Part shown: positions 17,265-25,784 of the stretch, piece after piece
Layout: each line of letters opens with the position of its first letter
Position numbering within the stretch: the stretch's first letter is position 1
Source: Plantibacter flavus
GTDB lineage: Bacteria > Actinomycetota > Actinomycetes > Actinomycetales > Microbacteriaceae
Assembly: GCF_002024505.1 (NCBI RefSeq)
Contig: NZ_CP019402.1
Span: 3,968,001-4,032,000, forward strand
Direction: 5' to 3'
Length of the DNA stretch: 64,000 bases
The notes under the pieces: generated by a model
Seen by the model: only the letters and a program-made list of their open reading frames with translations
The model's database searches: none
What the model was told of the DNA's origin: nothing
Made by a program: the position numbers and the translations under genes

Positions 17265-18170
17265 TCAGTGCACGTACTCGAGGAGGTCCTGGCCGAGGAT
17301 CCGGACGGCGTCGACCACCCCGAGGCGCGTGCCGAGCTCCGTGTCGTCGTAGCTCGTGCACACGGCGTAGCTCACGGCGCCGTTCGGGCCTCGGAGGATG
17401 CCCGCCTCGGCTCGCACACCGACCCCGGATCCGGTCTTGTTGAAGAGTTGGATGCCGTGGTCGGGCTCACGGTGGGCCAGCGGATCGAGCCCGAAGCCCG
17501 AGGCGACGAGCGAGAGGTCCGTGTTCAGCGACAACCAGGCCAGGACCCGGCGGCTCGTGGTGGCGTCGACGATCTCGCCCGTCGCGAGCGCCTGGAACAG
17601 CCAGGCGAGTTCGCGGGCGGAACCGACGGAGAGCTGCGGTGCGTTGTCGGGGCCGCGGTGGTCGCGGACGATGTCGAGGAGGGCCGTGCGCTTCAGCCCG
17701 ATCTCCTCGGCACGGTGGCGGACGGCGTCGAGACCGATGTGGCGGAGCAGGACGTTCGTGGCGAGGTTGTCGCTCGTCGCGCCGACGAGGGCCGCGAGGT
17801 CGGCGACCGGGAGGGACGGCGCTTGGAGGTGCTGCCAGATCCCGGAGTCGGCGACCGCGTCGAGCGGCTCGCGGTCGAGAATGGTGAGGCCGCTGAAGTC
17901 GGCGTCGCCGAGGCGGGCCGCGACCTCGATGAGGAGGAGGACCTTGCCGATCGAGGCGGTGGGCACGACGACGTGGTCGTCGGCCGACATGAGCATCTCG
18001 CCGGTGGTGATGTCGTTGATCCGGAGGCTGACCTGCGCGCCCGACGCGGCCAGCTCACCGAGGGCGCTGAACCCGCGGGTGAAGGGTTCGATCTGGGCTG
18101 AGGCACGGTGGCGCCCTCGACGCGCATCGCGCGAACGGCGACGTTCCGACTCGTGCACTCGTGAAGCCAC
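17265..18170 (-). CDS. class A beta-lactamase-like serine hydrolase
   Basis: A 301-residue (at most) penicillin-binding/class A beta-lactamase fold protein. The catalytic triad motifs are intact: SxxK in PTASIGKVLLLIEVA, SDN in ATSDNLATNVLL, and KTG in QLFNKTGSGVG. The omega-loop glutamate typical of true class A lactamases is not obvious (the region reads RDHRGPDNAPQLS), and no signal peptide or lipobox is visible, so it may be an intracellular hydrolase rather than a resistance enzyme. The GTG start at 18170 is uncertain; the fold begins near IEPFTRGF, 27 residues in. Confidence 0.8.
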   Translation of the reverse strand: MASRVHESERRRSRDARRGRHRASAQIEPFTRGFSALGELAASGAQVSLRINDITTGEMLMSADDHVVVPTASIGKVLLLIEVAARLGDADFSGLTILDREPLDAVADSGIWQHLQAPSLPVADLAALVGATSDNLATNVLLRHIGLDAVRHRAEEIGLKRTALLDIVRDHRGPDNAPQLSVGSARELAWLFQALATGEIVDATTSRRVLAWLSLNTDLSLVASGFGLDPLAHREPDHGIQLFNKTGSGVGVRAEAGILRGPNGAVSYAVCTSYDDTELGTRLGVVDAVRILGQDLLEYVH

Positions 18171-18438
18171 GGCTGACCGAACTCCTCTGCTCCAGATGGT
18201 GATCCCGACGATCCTGCGGCTGTGGACCTGCCCCGGTCAGCCCACTCGACGGCCCTCCGCCGACCCGCGCAGCGGGCCTCCGGATGTGCCGTCCACGGTA
18301 TCGTAAGCGGCCTTCGCGCTGGCTGCGAATCCGGGCCTGGGAACGTCGTTCCCGGGCGCGTCGGTCCGACATCCGTCGCTTCACCACCCGTGAATCCGGC
18401 CGGTCCACCGCCCGGATCCCGTCGGGTCCGGAGCCTGA

Positions 18439-19209
18439 TCAGACGCGAGCGCGGGCTGGGAACTGGGTCGCGAACTTGCCGCCACTGACGTCGATCAGCG
18501 CACCGGTGACGTAGCCCGCCTGGTCGCTCGCGAGGAACCGGACGACGTTCGCGACGTCCTCCGGTTCCTCCCAACGGCGCACCGAGAGTGTGTCGAGGAG
18601 TTCGTCCTGCTGCGCCGTCGGGAGCTCGGCGAAACCGTTCATCGCCGTCGGCACCATGCCGGGGGCGTAGGCGTTCACCGTGATGTCCCACGGTCCCAGC
18701 TCGCTCGCGAGGACCCTGGTGAGCTGCACCACCGCGGACTTCGACGCCGCGTAGGCCGCGCTGCCGACGCTCGGGATGACCGCGGCGAAGCTCGCGGCGT
18801 TGATGATGCGCCCGGAACGCTGTCCCTTCAGATACGGGATGACCGCCTTCGACACCCGGAACACGCCGCCGACGTTGACGTCGAAGCACCTGGTCCACGC
18901 GGCGTCGCTCGTCTCCTCGAGCAACGACTGCACGTTGATCCCGGCGTTGTTCACGAGGACGTCGATCCCTCCGAGCTCGGCGGCAGCCGCCGCGACCGCG
19001 CGCGACACGGAGTCCTCGGATCGCACGTCACACGTGATGGCGACGAGGCCACCGTGGTGGGTTGCCACGAGCGCGTCGAGGGAGGAGACGTCGAGGTCGA
19101 GCACCGCGACGCGGGACCCCTCGGCGAGGAAGGACTCCACGAGGGCGAGCCCGATCCCCCGAGCACCTCCGGTCACGATCACCCGTCGGTCCGTCAGGTC
19201 CAGCAGCAT
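18439..19209 (-). CDS. SDR-family oxidoreductase
   Basis: A 256-residue classical short-chain dehydrogenase. It has the nucleotide motif VTGGARGIGLAL, NNAG in VLVNNAGINV, the catalytic Ser and the YxxxK pair in AAYAASKSAVV, and PGMVPTAM after it. The acidic residue at the end of strand 2 (VLDLD) suggests NAD(H) preference. GGGAGA lies before the ATG. It is divergent from a second SDR and the GntR regulator gene, which suggests a shared catabolic role, perhaps sugar-acid or polyol oxidation. The substrate is unknown. Confidence 0.9.
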   Translation of the reverse strand: MLLDLTDRRVIVTGGARGIGLALVESFLAEGSRVAVLDLDVSSLDALVATHHGGLVAITCDVRSEDSVSRAVAAAAAELGGIDVLVNNAGINVQSLLEETSDAAWTRCFDVNVGGVFRVSKAVIPYLKGQRSGRIINAASFAAVIPSVGSAAYAASKSAVVQLTRVLASELGPWDITVNAYAPGMVPTAMNGFAELPTAQQDELLDTLSVRRWEEPEDVANVVRFLASDQAGYVTGALIDVSGGKFATQFPARARV

Positions 19210-19289
19210 CGGTGTCTCCCGTCGTCCGAGCGCAACCCTCGACGCGTCGACCCGGTGCCGACGGCCGCGTACGCACCAGGCGAGTAAAA

Positions 19290-19299
19290 CATACTTATG
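19290..19299. promoter_or_regulatory. AT-rich palindrome at the SDR-GntR promoter
   Basis: CATACTTATG (CATA and TATG arms) sits in an AT-rich patch within otherwise GC-rich DNA, at the -35 position of the promoter whose -10 is TACACT (19314-19319). The placement suits a repressor operator, most simply for the GntR-type regulator encoded two genes downstream. The binding is inference. Confidence 0.45.
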
Positions 19300-19325
19300 G
19301 TCGCCCGGCTCGCTACACTGGCGCC

Positions 19326-20054
19326 ATGACGGATCGAGTGCTCTGGGTGACGGGTGGCGGCAGCGGTATGGGACAGGCCGTGGCGGTGTCGGCCGCAGAG
19401 GCGGGATGGCGCGTCGCCGTGACGGGGCGGCGGCGCGAGGCGCTCCTCGAGACGGTGGAAGCCGTCACCTCCGCCGGCGGTGTGGCCGTCGACGCGGAGG
19501 CCGACGCGACGGACCCCGCTTCGCTCGCCCGAGCCCATGAACGCATCGTCGCCGAGCTCGGCCCGGTCGACGACCTGGTCACCGCGGCGGGCCTGAACGC
19601 ACCTCGGCGCCGGTGGGACGACCAGACGATGACGGAGTTCGCCGCGATCGTCGACACCAACCTCACCTCGGTCGCCCGCACGATCGACCTCGCGCTGCCC
19701 ACCATCCGCGACGCGCAGGGACGGATCGTCGTCATCTCCTCCTTCGCCGGCTGGCGCTTCTCGACCAAGGGTGGCGTCGCCTACAGTGCGAGCAAGACCG
19801 CGCTCGCCTCGCTCTGCGCGACCCTCAACGAGGAGGAGGGACTCCACGGCGTCGGCGCCACCCACCTCTGCCCGGGCGACGTCGACACCCCGTTCCTCTC
19901 CATGCGGCCGCAGGTGCCGGACGCGTCGGCACGCGAGACGATGCTGACGCCCGGGGACATCGGCCGCGCCGTGCGGTTCATCCTCGACGGCCCGCCGCAC
20001 GTGCGGATCGACGAACTCGTGATCTCCCCCACCCGTCCGTCAGCACGGTCGTGA
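19326..20054 (+). CDS. SDR-family oxidoreductase
   Basis: A 242-residue short-chain dehydrogenase with WVTGGGSGMGQAVA (nucleotide loop), VTGRRREAL after strand 2 (basic, suggesting NADPH), DLVTAAGLNAP in place of the usual NNAG, VVISSFAGW with the catalytic Ser, and YSASKTALASL with the Tyr and Lys. It is leaderless by appearance: TACACT, six bases, then ATG. The stop overlaps the following GntR gene as GTGA, so enzyme and regulator are co-translated. Confidence 0.9.
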   Translation: MTDRVLWVTGGGSGMGQAVAVSAAEAGWRVAVTGRRREALLETVEAVTSAGGVAVDAEADATDPASLARAHERIVAELGPVDDLVTAAGLNAPRRRWDDQTMTEFAAIVDTNLTSVARTIDLALPTIRDAQGRIVVISSFAGWRFSTKGGVAYSASKTALASLCATLNEEEGLHGVGATHLCPGDVDTPFLSMRPQVPDASARETMLTPGDIGRAVRFILDGPPHVRIDELVISPTRPSARS

Positions 20055-20728
20055 GTCGCGCACCGGGGACATCGGCCTTCGAACGCACGCTCGACCGGAT
20101 CGGCACCGACATCGTCGACGGCGGACTGCCCGCCGGCACGGTGTGCACGGTGGACGAGCTGGTCGCCAGGGCGGGGCATTCCCGCTCGGTCGTCCGCGAG
20201 GCCACCCGCGTGCTGACCGGCCTCGGGCTCCTCACCAGCAAGGCGCACGTCGGCCACACCGTGCAGCCGTCGTCGAGCTGGGACTGGTTGCAGCCCCGGG
20301 TGCTCCGCTGGGCGCTGGCGAGCGGACGACGGGAGTCCACCCTCCTCGCGATCCGCGAGCTCCGTGCGGCGACCGAGCCGGAGTCGGCACGGCTCGCGGC
20401 CGAGCGACGCCGCGACGGCGACGCCCGTGAGCTCCGCGAGACGAGCGAGGCACTCCGCGCGGCGGCGGCTCGCCAGGATCCGATCGCGTTCCTCGAGGCA
20501 GACCTCCTGCTGCATCGCCTCATCCGACGGGCGGCGGCGAACCCGATCCTCGACCGGGTCGGCGACGCCGTCGACGAGGCCCTCCGGGATCGTGTGGACC
20601 AGCTGCCCGGCGACGGCATCGACCACCACGACGCGGCGTTGCACACGGACCTCGCGTCGGCGATCGAGGCGCAGGACGGCGAGCGGGCCGCCGCGACGAT
20701 GCGCGCGATCATCCTCCGCACGGCCTGA
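20051..20728 (+). CDS. FadR-subfamily GntR transcriptional regulator
   Basis: A 225-residue regulator. The N-terminal winged helix reads FERTLDRIGTDIVDGGLPAGTVCTVDELVARAGHSRSVVREATRVLTGLGLL, split here only for description, with SVVREA as the recognition-helix motif. The C-terminal FCD-type helical domain includes LRELRAATEPESARLAAERR and the ligand-pocket histidines in LLLHRLIRR and HHDAALHTDL. It is coupled to the SDR gene and is the likely binder of the palindrome at 19290. The effector is unknown, probably a small organic acid. Confidence 0.88.
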   Translation: MSRAPGTSAFERTLDRIGTDIVDGGLPAGTVCTVDELVARAGHSRSVVREATRVLTGLGLLTSKAHVGHTVQPSSSWDWLQPRVLRWALASGRRESTLLAIRELRAATEPESARLAAERRRDGDARELRETSEALRAAAARQDPIAFLEADLLLHRLIRRAAANPILDRVGDAVDEALRDRVDQLPGDGIDHHDAALHTDLASAIEAQDGERAAATMRAIILRTA

Positions 20729-20819
20729 CGACGGCGGTGGCCGACCGCCATCCACACACACGGTTCTCGCAGCTTCGCGAAACACGTCCGTCACGCAGGT
20801 AACGACCGTGTTGCAGTGC

Positions 20820-20865
20820 TGGAAAATATTTGCAAGCTTCCTGTACTTATTGAATACTGTTTCCA
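20820..20865. promoter_or_regulatory. candidate promoter and paired operators of the MurNAc-type operon
   Basis: TTGCAA (20830-20835) and AATACT (20853-20858), 17 bases apart, form a plausible -35/-10 pair. Two related AT-rich elements overlap them: TGGAAAATATTTGCAA (20820-20835) and, on the other strand, TGGAAACAGTATTCAA (20865-20850). RpiR/MurR-type repressors bind GAAA-n-TTTC-like palindromes, and an RpiR gene ends this operon. The match is by eye and the assignment is inference. Confidence 0.5.
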
Positions 20866-20968
20866 CACCCACTGAAAACAGCAGGGATCGACCGCGGTTT
20901 CCCGGTCATCACGGATCCCGGGCCAACGACGGCCCGGACTCCCGATCCCAGAATCGAGGAGCAGCACC

Positions 20969-22255
20969 ATGCGCAAGCGCACCCTTCCGCTGGCCGTCCT
21001 CGCCACCGCGGCACTCGGCCTCACCGCCTGTGCCGGTGGCGGTTCCGGCTCAGGCGACGTCTCGGCAGACGGCCAGACGCTCACCGTCTGGATCATGCAG
21101 GGCACCAACCCCGACTCCGAGGCCTTCTTCAAGGAGGTCGGCTCGGCCTTCAAGAAGGAGACCGGCGCCACCCTCAAGGTCGAGTACGTGCAGTGGGCCG
21201 ACGCCCACGACCGCTTCGTGACGTCGATCGCCGGGAACACCACCCCCGACGTCGCCGAGACGGGCACCACCTGGACGGCCGAGTTCGCCGATGCCGGCGC
21301 CCTCGCCCCCATCGGCGACTACGTCGACAAGGCCGGCCTGAAGGACGACCTCGTCAAGGGCCTCGCCGACTCCGGCACCTACGACGGCGAGCTCTACGGC
21401 ATGCCGTGGTACGCCGGCGTCCGCTCGATCGTCTACCGCACCGACGTCTTCGAGGAGCTCGGCCTCAAGGCGCCGACCACCTGGCAGGAGATCATCGACG
21501 CCGGCACCGCGATCAAGGCCGCCAAGCCCGACATGATCCCGTTCCCCGTCCCCGGTGACGCCGAGTTCACGGCGTACCCCTGGGTCTGGGGCGCCGGCGG
21601 CGAGGTCTCCGAGCTCGACGGCGACACCTGGAAGTCGGGTCTCGCGAGCGACGACTCGCGCAAGGGCATCCAGTTCTGGACCGACCTGGCCACCAAGTAC
21701 GACCTCTCCTCCTCGGGTGCCACCACCTGGAAGGAGACCGACGTCCTCGACAACTTCGTGCAGGACAAGGTCGCCATGGCGATCATGGGCTCCTGGACCC
21801 CTGCGACGATCGTCCAGAAGAACCCGGAGCTCGAGGGCAAGTTCGCCGCCATCCCGATCCCGGGTGAAGACGGCGGCATGTCGCCCTCCGTGCTCGGCGG
21901 TTCGCACCTCAGCATGTTCAACACCTCGAAGAACAAGGACCTCGCGTTCCAGTTCATCGAGATGATGACCACCGGCAAGTTCGCCTCCGAGTGGGCCGAG
22001 CAGACCGGGTACTTCCCCGGCCAGACCTCGCTCCTCAGCGACTCGACCGAGAGCGACGACCCGCTGGTGAAGCCCTTCGCCGAGCAGTTCGTCGACGGCG
22101 GCGCTTCCCTCCCCGTGACCCCGAAGTTCGGTGCGGTGCAGGCGAAGAAGACCACCAACGCGATGATCCAGGCCATCCTCTCCGGGAGCAAGTCGGTCGA
22201 CCAGGCGACGACCGACGCCGCCAAGGAGATGGACGACATCATGAACGGCAAGTAG
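20969..22255 (+). CDS. ABC sugar transporter, substrate-binding lipoprotein
   Basis: A 428-residue family 1 extracellular solute-binding protein. The lipobox is LTAC with the acylated Cys at residue 21, followed by a Gly/Ser linker. The mature part shows LTVWIMQGTNPDSEAFFKEVGSAFK at its start and PDVAETGTTW and YGMPWYAGVRSIVYRTDVFEEL, all usual for carbohydrate-binding members. It captures sugar outside the membrane for the two permeases that follow. The operon content argues for an amino sugar from the cell wall. GAGGAG precedes the ATG. No ATPase gene is present, so a shared MsiK-like ATPase is needed. Confidence 0.93.
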   Translation: MRKRTLPLAVLATAALGLTACAGGGSGSGDVSADGQTLTVWIMQGTNPDSEAFFKEVGSAFKKETGATLKVEYVQWADAHDRFVTSIAGNTTPDVAETGTTWTAEFADAGALAPIGDYVDKAGLKDDLVKGLADSGTYDGELYGMPWYAGVRSIVYRTDVFEELGLKAPTTWQEIIDAGTAIKAAKPDMIPFPVPGDAEFTAYPWVWGAGGEVSELDGDTWKSGLASDDSRKGIQFWTDLATKYDLSSSGATTWKETDVLDNFVQDKVAMAIMGSWTPATIVQKNPELEGKFAAIPIPGEDGGMSPSVLGGSHLSMFNTSKNKDLAFQFIEMMTTGKFASEWAEQTGYFPGQTSLLSDSTESDDPLVKPFAEQFVDGGASLPVTPKFGAVQAKKTTNAMIQAILSGSKSVDQATTDAAKEMDDIMNGK

Positions 22256-22261
22256 CCGATC

Positions 22262-23233
22262 GTGTCGACCCTCACCCCGCCCACGGTCACCCGCGAAGCC
22301 CCCGCTTCGCGGGTGGCCGGGGGCCCCTCCCCCAAGCGGCTGCGCCTCCTGATGCGCACCCGCCCCTGGCTGCTGCTCACGCCGGCGCTCCTCATCCTCG
22401 CCGTGCTCCTCCTCTGGCCGCTCATCCGCGTCGTCCTGTTCTCCCTGCAGGACTACGGCCTGCGCGAGATCGTCAGCGGCGACACCAACTTCAACGGCGG
22501 CGCGAACTACGCCGAGGTCTTCGCCGACCCGACCCTCTGGACCGTCGTCCTCCCGAACACCGTCCTCTTCGCCGCCGCGGCCGTCATCGGTACCGTCGTC
22601 CTGGGCACCCTCGTCGCCCTCCTCATGGCGAACCTCGGCTCCTTCTGGCGCACCATCGTCGGCAGCGCCATCATGGTCGCCTGGGCGATGCCCGCCGTCA
22701 CCGGCACCTACGTCTGGGTCTGGATCTTCGACGCCGACCGCGGCATCGTCAACCAGACGCTCATGGGGCTCGGGCTCATGGACGAGCCCTTCAACTGGTT
22801 CACGAACCAGTTCACGTTCTACGGCATCGCGCTGCTGAACGTGATCCACCACGGCTTCCCCTTCGTGGCCATCACCGTCCTCGCCGGCCTGCTCGGCGTG
22901 TCCAAGGAGATGCTGGAAGCCGCCGAGATGGACGGGGCGGGCGCGTTCCGTCGCTTCTTCCAGATCACCTTCCCATCGCTGCGTCAGGTGTTCTCGGTCG
23001 TGATCATCCTGTCGACCATCTGGGACTTCAAGGTGTTCGCGCAGATCTACCTCATGCCGGGTGGTTCCGGCTCGAACCGCGAGGTGTTGAACCTCGGCGT
23101 GTGGTCGTACGTGGAGTCCTTCGGACAGAACCGCTACGGCTTCGGCTCCGCGATCGCGGTGCTGTTGACGCTCGTCCTGCTCGGCATCACGATCGTCTAC
23201 ATCCGCGCCCTCATGAAGGAGGACGAACTGTGA
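22262..23233 (+). CDS. ABC sugar transporter permease (MalF type)
   Basis: A 323-residue permease with six predicted membrane helices, starting after a Pro/Ala-rich cytoplasmic leader of about 35 residues. The EAA loop that contacts the ATPase is visible: KEMLEAAEMDGAGAFRRFFQITFPSLR. The GTG start lies six bases after the binding-protein stop. The stop overlaps the second permease gene as GTGA. Confidence 0.93.
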   Translation: MSTLTPPTVTREAPASRVAGGPSPKRLRLLMRTRPWLLLTPALLILAVLLLWPLIRVVLFSLQDYGLREIVSGDTNFNGGANYAEVFADPTLWTVVLPNTVLFAAAAVIGTVVLGTLVALLMANLGSFWRTIVGSAIMVAWAMPAVTGTYVWVWIFDADRGIVNQTLMGLGLMDEPFNWFTNQFTFYGIALLNVIHHGFPFVAITVLAGLLGVSKEMLEAAEMDGAGAFRRFFQITFPSLRQVFSVVIILSTIWDFKVFAQIYLMPGGSGSNREVLNLGVWSYVESFGQNRYGFGSAIAVLLTLVLLGITIVYIRALMKEDEL

Positions 23234-24159
23234 CCACCCAGGCTCCGGCCCCCACCGCAGACCGTCGACCGGCTCAGAAGCCAGGCATCGACCGGTCCGC
23301 CACGCCGCAGGTCCCGATGCACCGGAAGGCGAGCGGTCGGAAGATCCGCTCGAACACCGTCAAGGCGATCCTCGTCACCCTGCTGCTCGTCTTCACGCTG
23401 TTCCCGGCGTACTGGATGCTGTCGAGCGCGTTCGACGCACAGGCGTCGAGCGGCGGGCAGTCGTTCTTCCCGAAGGAACTGTCGCTCACGAACTTCCAGT
23501 CGGTCCTGACCGACGGCGGCTTCGGCGTCTTCCTCCGCAACTCCGCGATCGTGGCAGCCGCCACCGTGCTCATCTCGGCGGCCGTCGCGCTCCTCGCCTC
23601 GGTCGCGGTCGCCCGCTTCCGGTTCAAATTCCGCACCGCGGTGCTGCTCATGATCCTCGTCGTGCAGATGGTGCCGCTCGAGGCGCTCGTGATCCCGCTG
23701 TTCGTGCAGATCCGCGACCTGCAGCTGCTCAACACCCTGCTCGGGCTCATCATCGTGTACGTTGCGCTCGCGCTGCCGTTCGGCATCTGGATGCTCCGCG
23801 GCTTCGTCGCGGCGGTGCCGGTGGAGCTCGAAGAGGCGGCCTTCCTCGACGGTGCCAGCTGGTGGCGCATGTTCCGCTCGATCATGCTCCCACTCGTGGC
23901 CCCGGGCCTCGTCGCGACGAGCGTGTTCAGCTTCATCACGGCCTGGAACGAGTTCATCTTCGCGATGACCTTGCTCGGCGGCTCGACGGAGAACTACACG
24001 GTCGCCATCGGCCTCAAACAGTTCTTCGGCCTGAACTCCAACGACTGGGGTTCGGTCATGGCGGCGTCGACCATCATCACGATCCCGGTCATGATCTTCT
24101 TCATCCTCGTGCAGCGCCGCCTCTCCGGCGGACTGGTGTCCGGAGCGGTGAAGGGATGA
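23230..24159 (+). CDS. ABC sugar transporter permease (MalG type)
   Basis: A 309-residue permease of the MalG/UgpE type with a long polar N-terminus (about 45 residues), then FPAYWMLSSAFD and five or six membrane helices. The EAA loop reads PVELEEAAFLDGASWWRMFRSIMLP. GTG at 23230 overlaps the previous stop and is the only good start before the first helix. The stop overlaps the GH3 gene as ATGA. Together the two permeases form the heterodimeric channel. Confidence 0.93.
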   Translation: MTTQAPAPTADRRPAQKPGIDRSATPQVPMHRKASGRKIRSNTVKAILVTLLLVFTLFPAYWMLSSAFDAQASSGGQSFFPKELSLTNFQSVLTDGGFGVFLRNSAIVAAATVLISAAVALLASVAVARFRFKFRTAVLLMILVVQMVPLEALVIPLFVQIRDLQLLNTLLGLIIVYVALALPFGIWMLRGFVAAVPVELEEAAFLDGASWWRMFRSIMLPLVAPGLVATSVFSFITAWNEFIFAMTLLGGSTENYTVAIGLKQFFGLNSNDWGSVMAASTIITIPVMIFFILVQRRLSGGLVSGAVKG

Positions 24160-25784
24160 TCGACCCAGACGTCGCGCGGCTCGTCCGGGGCGTCCTCTGG
24201 CCGGGGTTCCTCGGCCGGACCGCCCCGGATTGGCTGCTGCGCGAACTGGACGGCGGCCTCGCGGGCGTCGTGTACTTCGGGCAGAACCTCTCCTCGGACC
24301 CGGCGGAGGTCGCGGCGCTGTCGGCCGAACTCCGCGTCCACCGGCCCGAGGTCCTCATCGGCGTCGACGAGGAGGGCGGCAACGTCTCCCGCCTCGAGGC
24401 GCAGACGGGTTCCACCCTGCCCGGGCATGCGCAGCTCGGTGCACTCGACGACGTCGAGACGACGCGCGCGGTGGGTTCGGTACTCGCCGAGCGGCTCCAC
24501 GCGGCCGGGGCGAACGTCGCACTCGCGCCCGTCGCCGACGTGAACACCAACCCCGCGAACCCGGTCATCGGGGTGCGCTCGTTCGGACCCACCGCCGACC
24601 TCGTCTCCCGCCACGTCGCCGCGATGGTCGACGGATTGCAGACCGGCGGGGTCGCCGCGTGCGTCAAGCACTACCCCGGACACGGCGACACGGCGAGCGA
24701 CTCGCACCTGGATCTGCCCCGCATCAACCTGGACCTGGCGGAGCTCGAAGCCGAGCATCTGCCACCGTTCGACGCGGCGATCGCCGCCGGCGTCGCGAGT
24801 GTCATGACCGCCCACATCGTCGTCCCGGCGTTCGGTGACGCCCCGGCGACACTCAACCCGATCCCCCTCCGCCGGCTGCGCGAGAGCGGCTTCGACGGTG
24901 TCATCATCTCCGATGCACTCGACATGGCGGCCATCCGTTCCACCACCGGCTCCGGACGCGGGGCGGTCCTCGCCCTCCAGGCCGGGGTCGATCTGCTCTG
25001 CATCGGCAACCCGTCCAACCTCGGGCCGAAGCAGGGCGCGACGACCGACGAGGACGACTACCTCGAGGTGTTCGAGGCGGTCTGCGCCGCGGTGGCCGAC
25101 GGTGAGCTCGATCGAACGATCGTCGAGCGCGCGGCCGCCCGGGTGGCGTGGCTCGCACGGTCCGTCAGCCCTTCGACAGGCTCAGGGAACGGGGAATCGG
25201 TCCCCGAGGAGTCCCCGGTCCCCGAGCGGTCCACGCTCCCTGAGGTTGTCGAAGGGCCCTTCTCCGACGCCATCCGCCGGGTCGTGCGCGTCCGGGGCGA
25301 GGTCGCGATCGACGTGTCGGCGATCACCCTCGTCGACCTCCGCGACCGACCGACCTTCGCCGTCGCCTCGGCCCACGATCCGTTCGCCGAATCGCTCGCC
25401 GAACGGTTCGCCGTCGCCCGGCTCGCTGCCGGCCCGAGCCTCCGGACACCGGATCCGCACGCCGAGGCGCCCGCCTCCGACGAGCTGGCCCTGCTGCTCG
25501 AGACGATCCCCGCTGACGACGGCGTCGTCCTCCTCGCGGACCGCCTCGGCGGCGACACCCCGCAGCGGCTCGCGGTGGACCGTGTCGCGGTGGTCCGGCC
25601 GGACGCCGTCGTCGTGAGCGTCGGACTGCCGCTCTCCGAGGACGCCGTCCTTCCCCTGCCGGTGATCGACACGCTCGCAGCCTCCCGGGCGTCCGCCGAC
25701 CGGGTCACCGAACTCCTGTCCGCGGCCTCTGCCGCGGCGCCGACGCACCACCTGCACAACCAGCACCACCGGAACGGATCATGA
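24156..25784 (+). CDS. nagZ: family 3 glycoside hydrolase (NagZ-like beta-N-acetylglucosaminidase)
   Basis: A 542-residue GH3 enzyme expected to split GlcNAc from MurNAc in peptidoglycan fragments. The NagZ hallmark loop KHYPGHGDT with SDSH follows residue 170 (His184 is the catalytic-dyad candidate). The nucleophile is Asp253 in IISDALDM. Residues 66-74 (VLIGVDEEGG) bind substrate. Unlike single-domain NagZ it has a second C-terminal domain, joined by a linker (about 337-369) that is coded by two inverted copies of the REP-like element. There is no signal peptide, so it acts in the cytoplasm on imported disaccharides or fragments. ATG overlaps the permease stop. Confidence 0.88.
   Translation: MIDPDVARLVRGVLWPGFLGRTAPDWLLRELDGGLAGVVYFGQNLSSDPAEVAALSAELRVHRPEVLIGVDEEGGNVSRLEAQTGSTLPGHAQLGALDDVETTRAVGSVLAERLHAAGANVALAPVADVNTNPANPVIGVRSFGPTADLVSRHVAAMVDGLQTGGVAACVKHYPGHGDTASDSHLDLPRINLDLAELEAEHLPPFDAAIAAGVASVMTAHIVVPAFGDAPATLNPIPLRRLRESGFDGVIISDALDMAAIRSTTGSGRGAVLALQAGVDLLCIGNPSNLGPKQGATTDEDDYLEVFEAVCAAVADGELDRTIVERAAARVAWLARSVSPSTGSGNGESVPEESPVPERSTLPEVVEGPFSDAIRRVVRVRGEVAIDVSAITLVDLRDRPTFAVASAHDPFAESLAERFAVARLAAGPSLRTPDPHAEAPASDELALLLETIPADDGVVLLADRLGGDTPQRLAVDRVAVVRPDAVVVSVGLPLSEDAVLPLPVIDTLAASRASADRVTELLSAASAAAPTHHLHNQHHRNGS
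25169..25258. repeat. inverted pair of REP-like elements inside the GH3 coding sequence
   Basis: CCCTTCGACAGGCTCAGGGA (from 25169) and CTCCCTGAGGTTGTCGAAGG (ending by 25258) face each other across about 50 bases and are translated in frame as part of the interdomain linker. The same element is intergenic elsewhere in the window, so this is an insertion into a tolerant linker. Confidence 0.75.

Noticed and set aside
18171..18438. A small plus-strand gene in the gap after the class A hydrolase
   Set aside because: Open frames here are Arg/Pro/Ser-rich, overlap in all directions and lack ribosome-binding sites. I see no supported feature in this gap.
20451..20728. Second start for the GntR regulator inside the gene
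   Set aside because: It would remove the DNA-binding half. The GTGA overlap with the SDR stop gives a complete protein.
21050..22852. A 600-residue open frame antisense to the sugar ABC genes
   Set aside because: The sense strand codes a clear lipoprotein and permease. The antisense product is low-complexity and has no motif.
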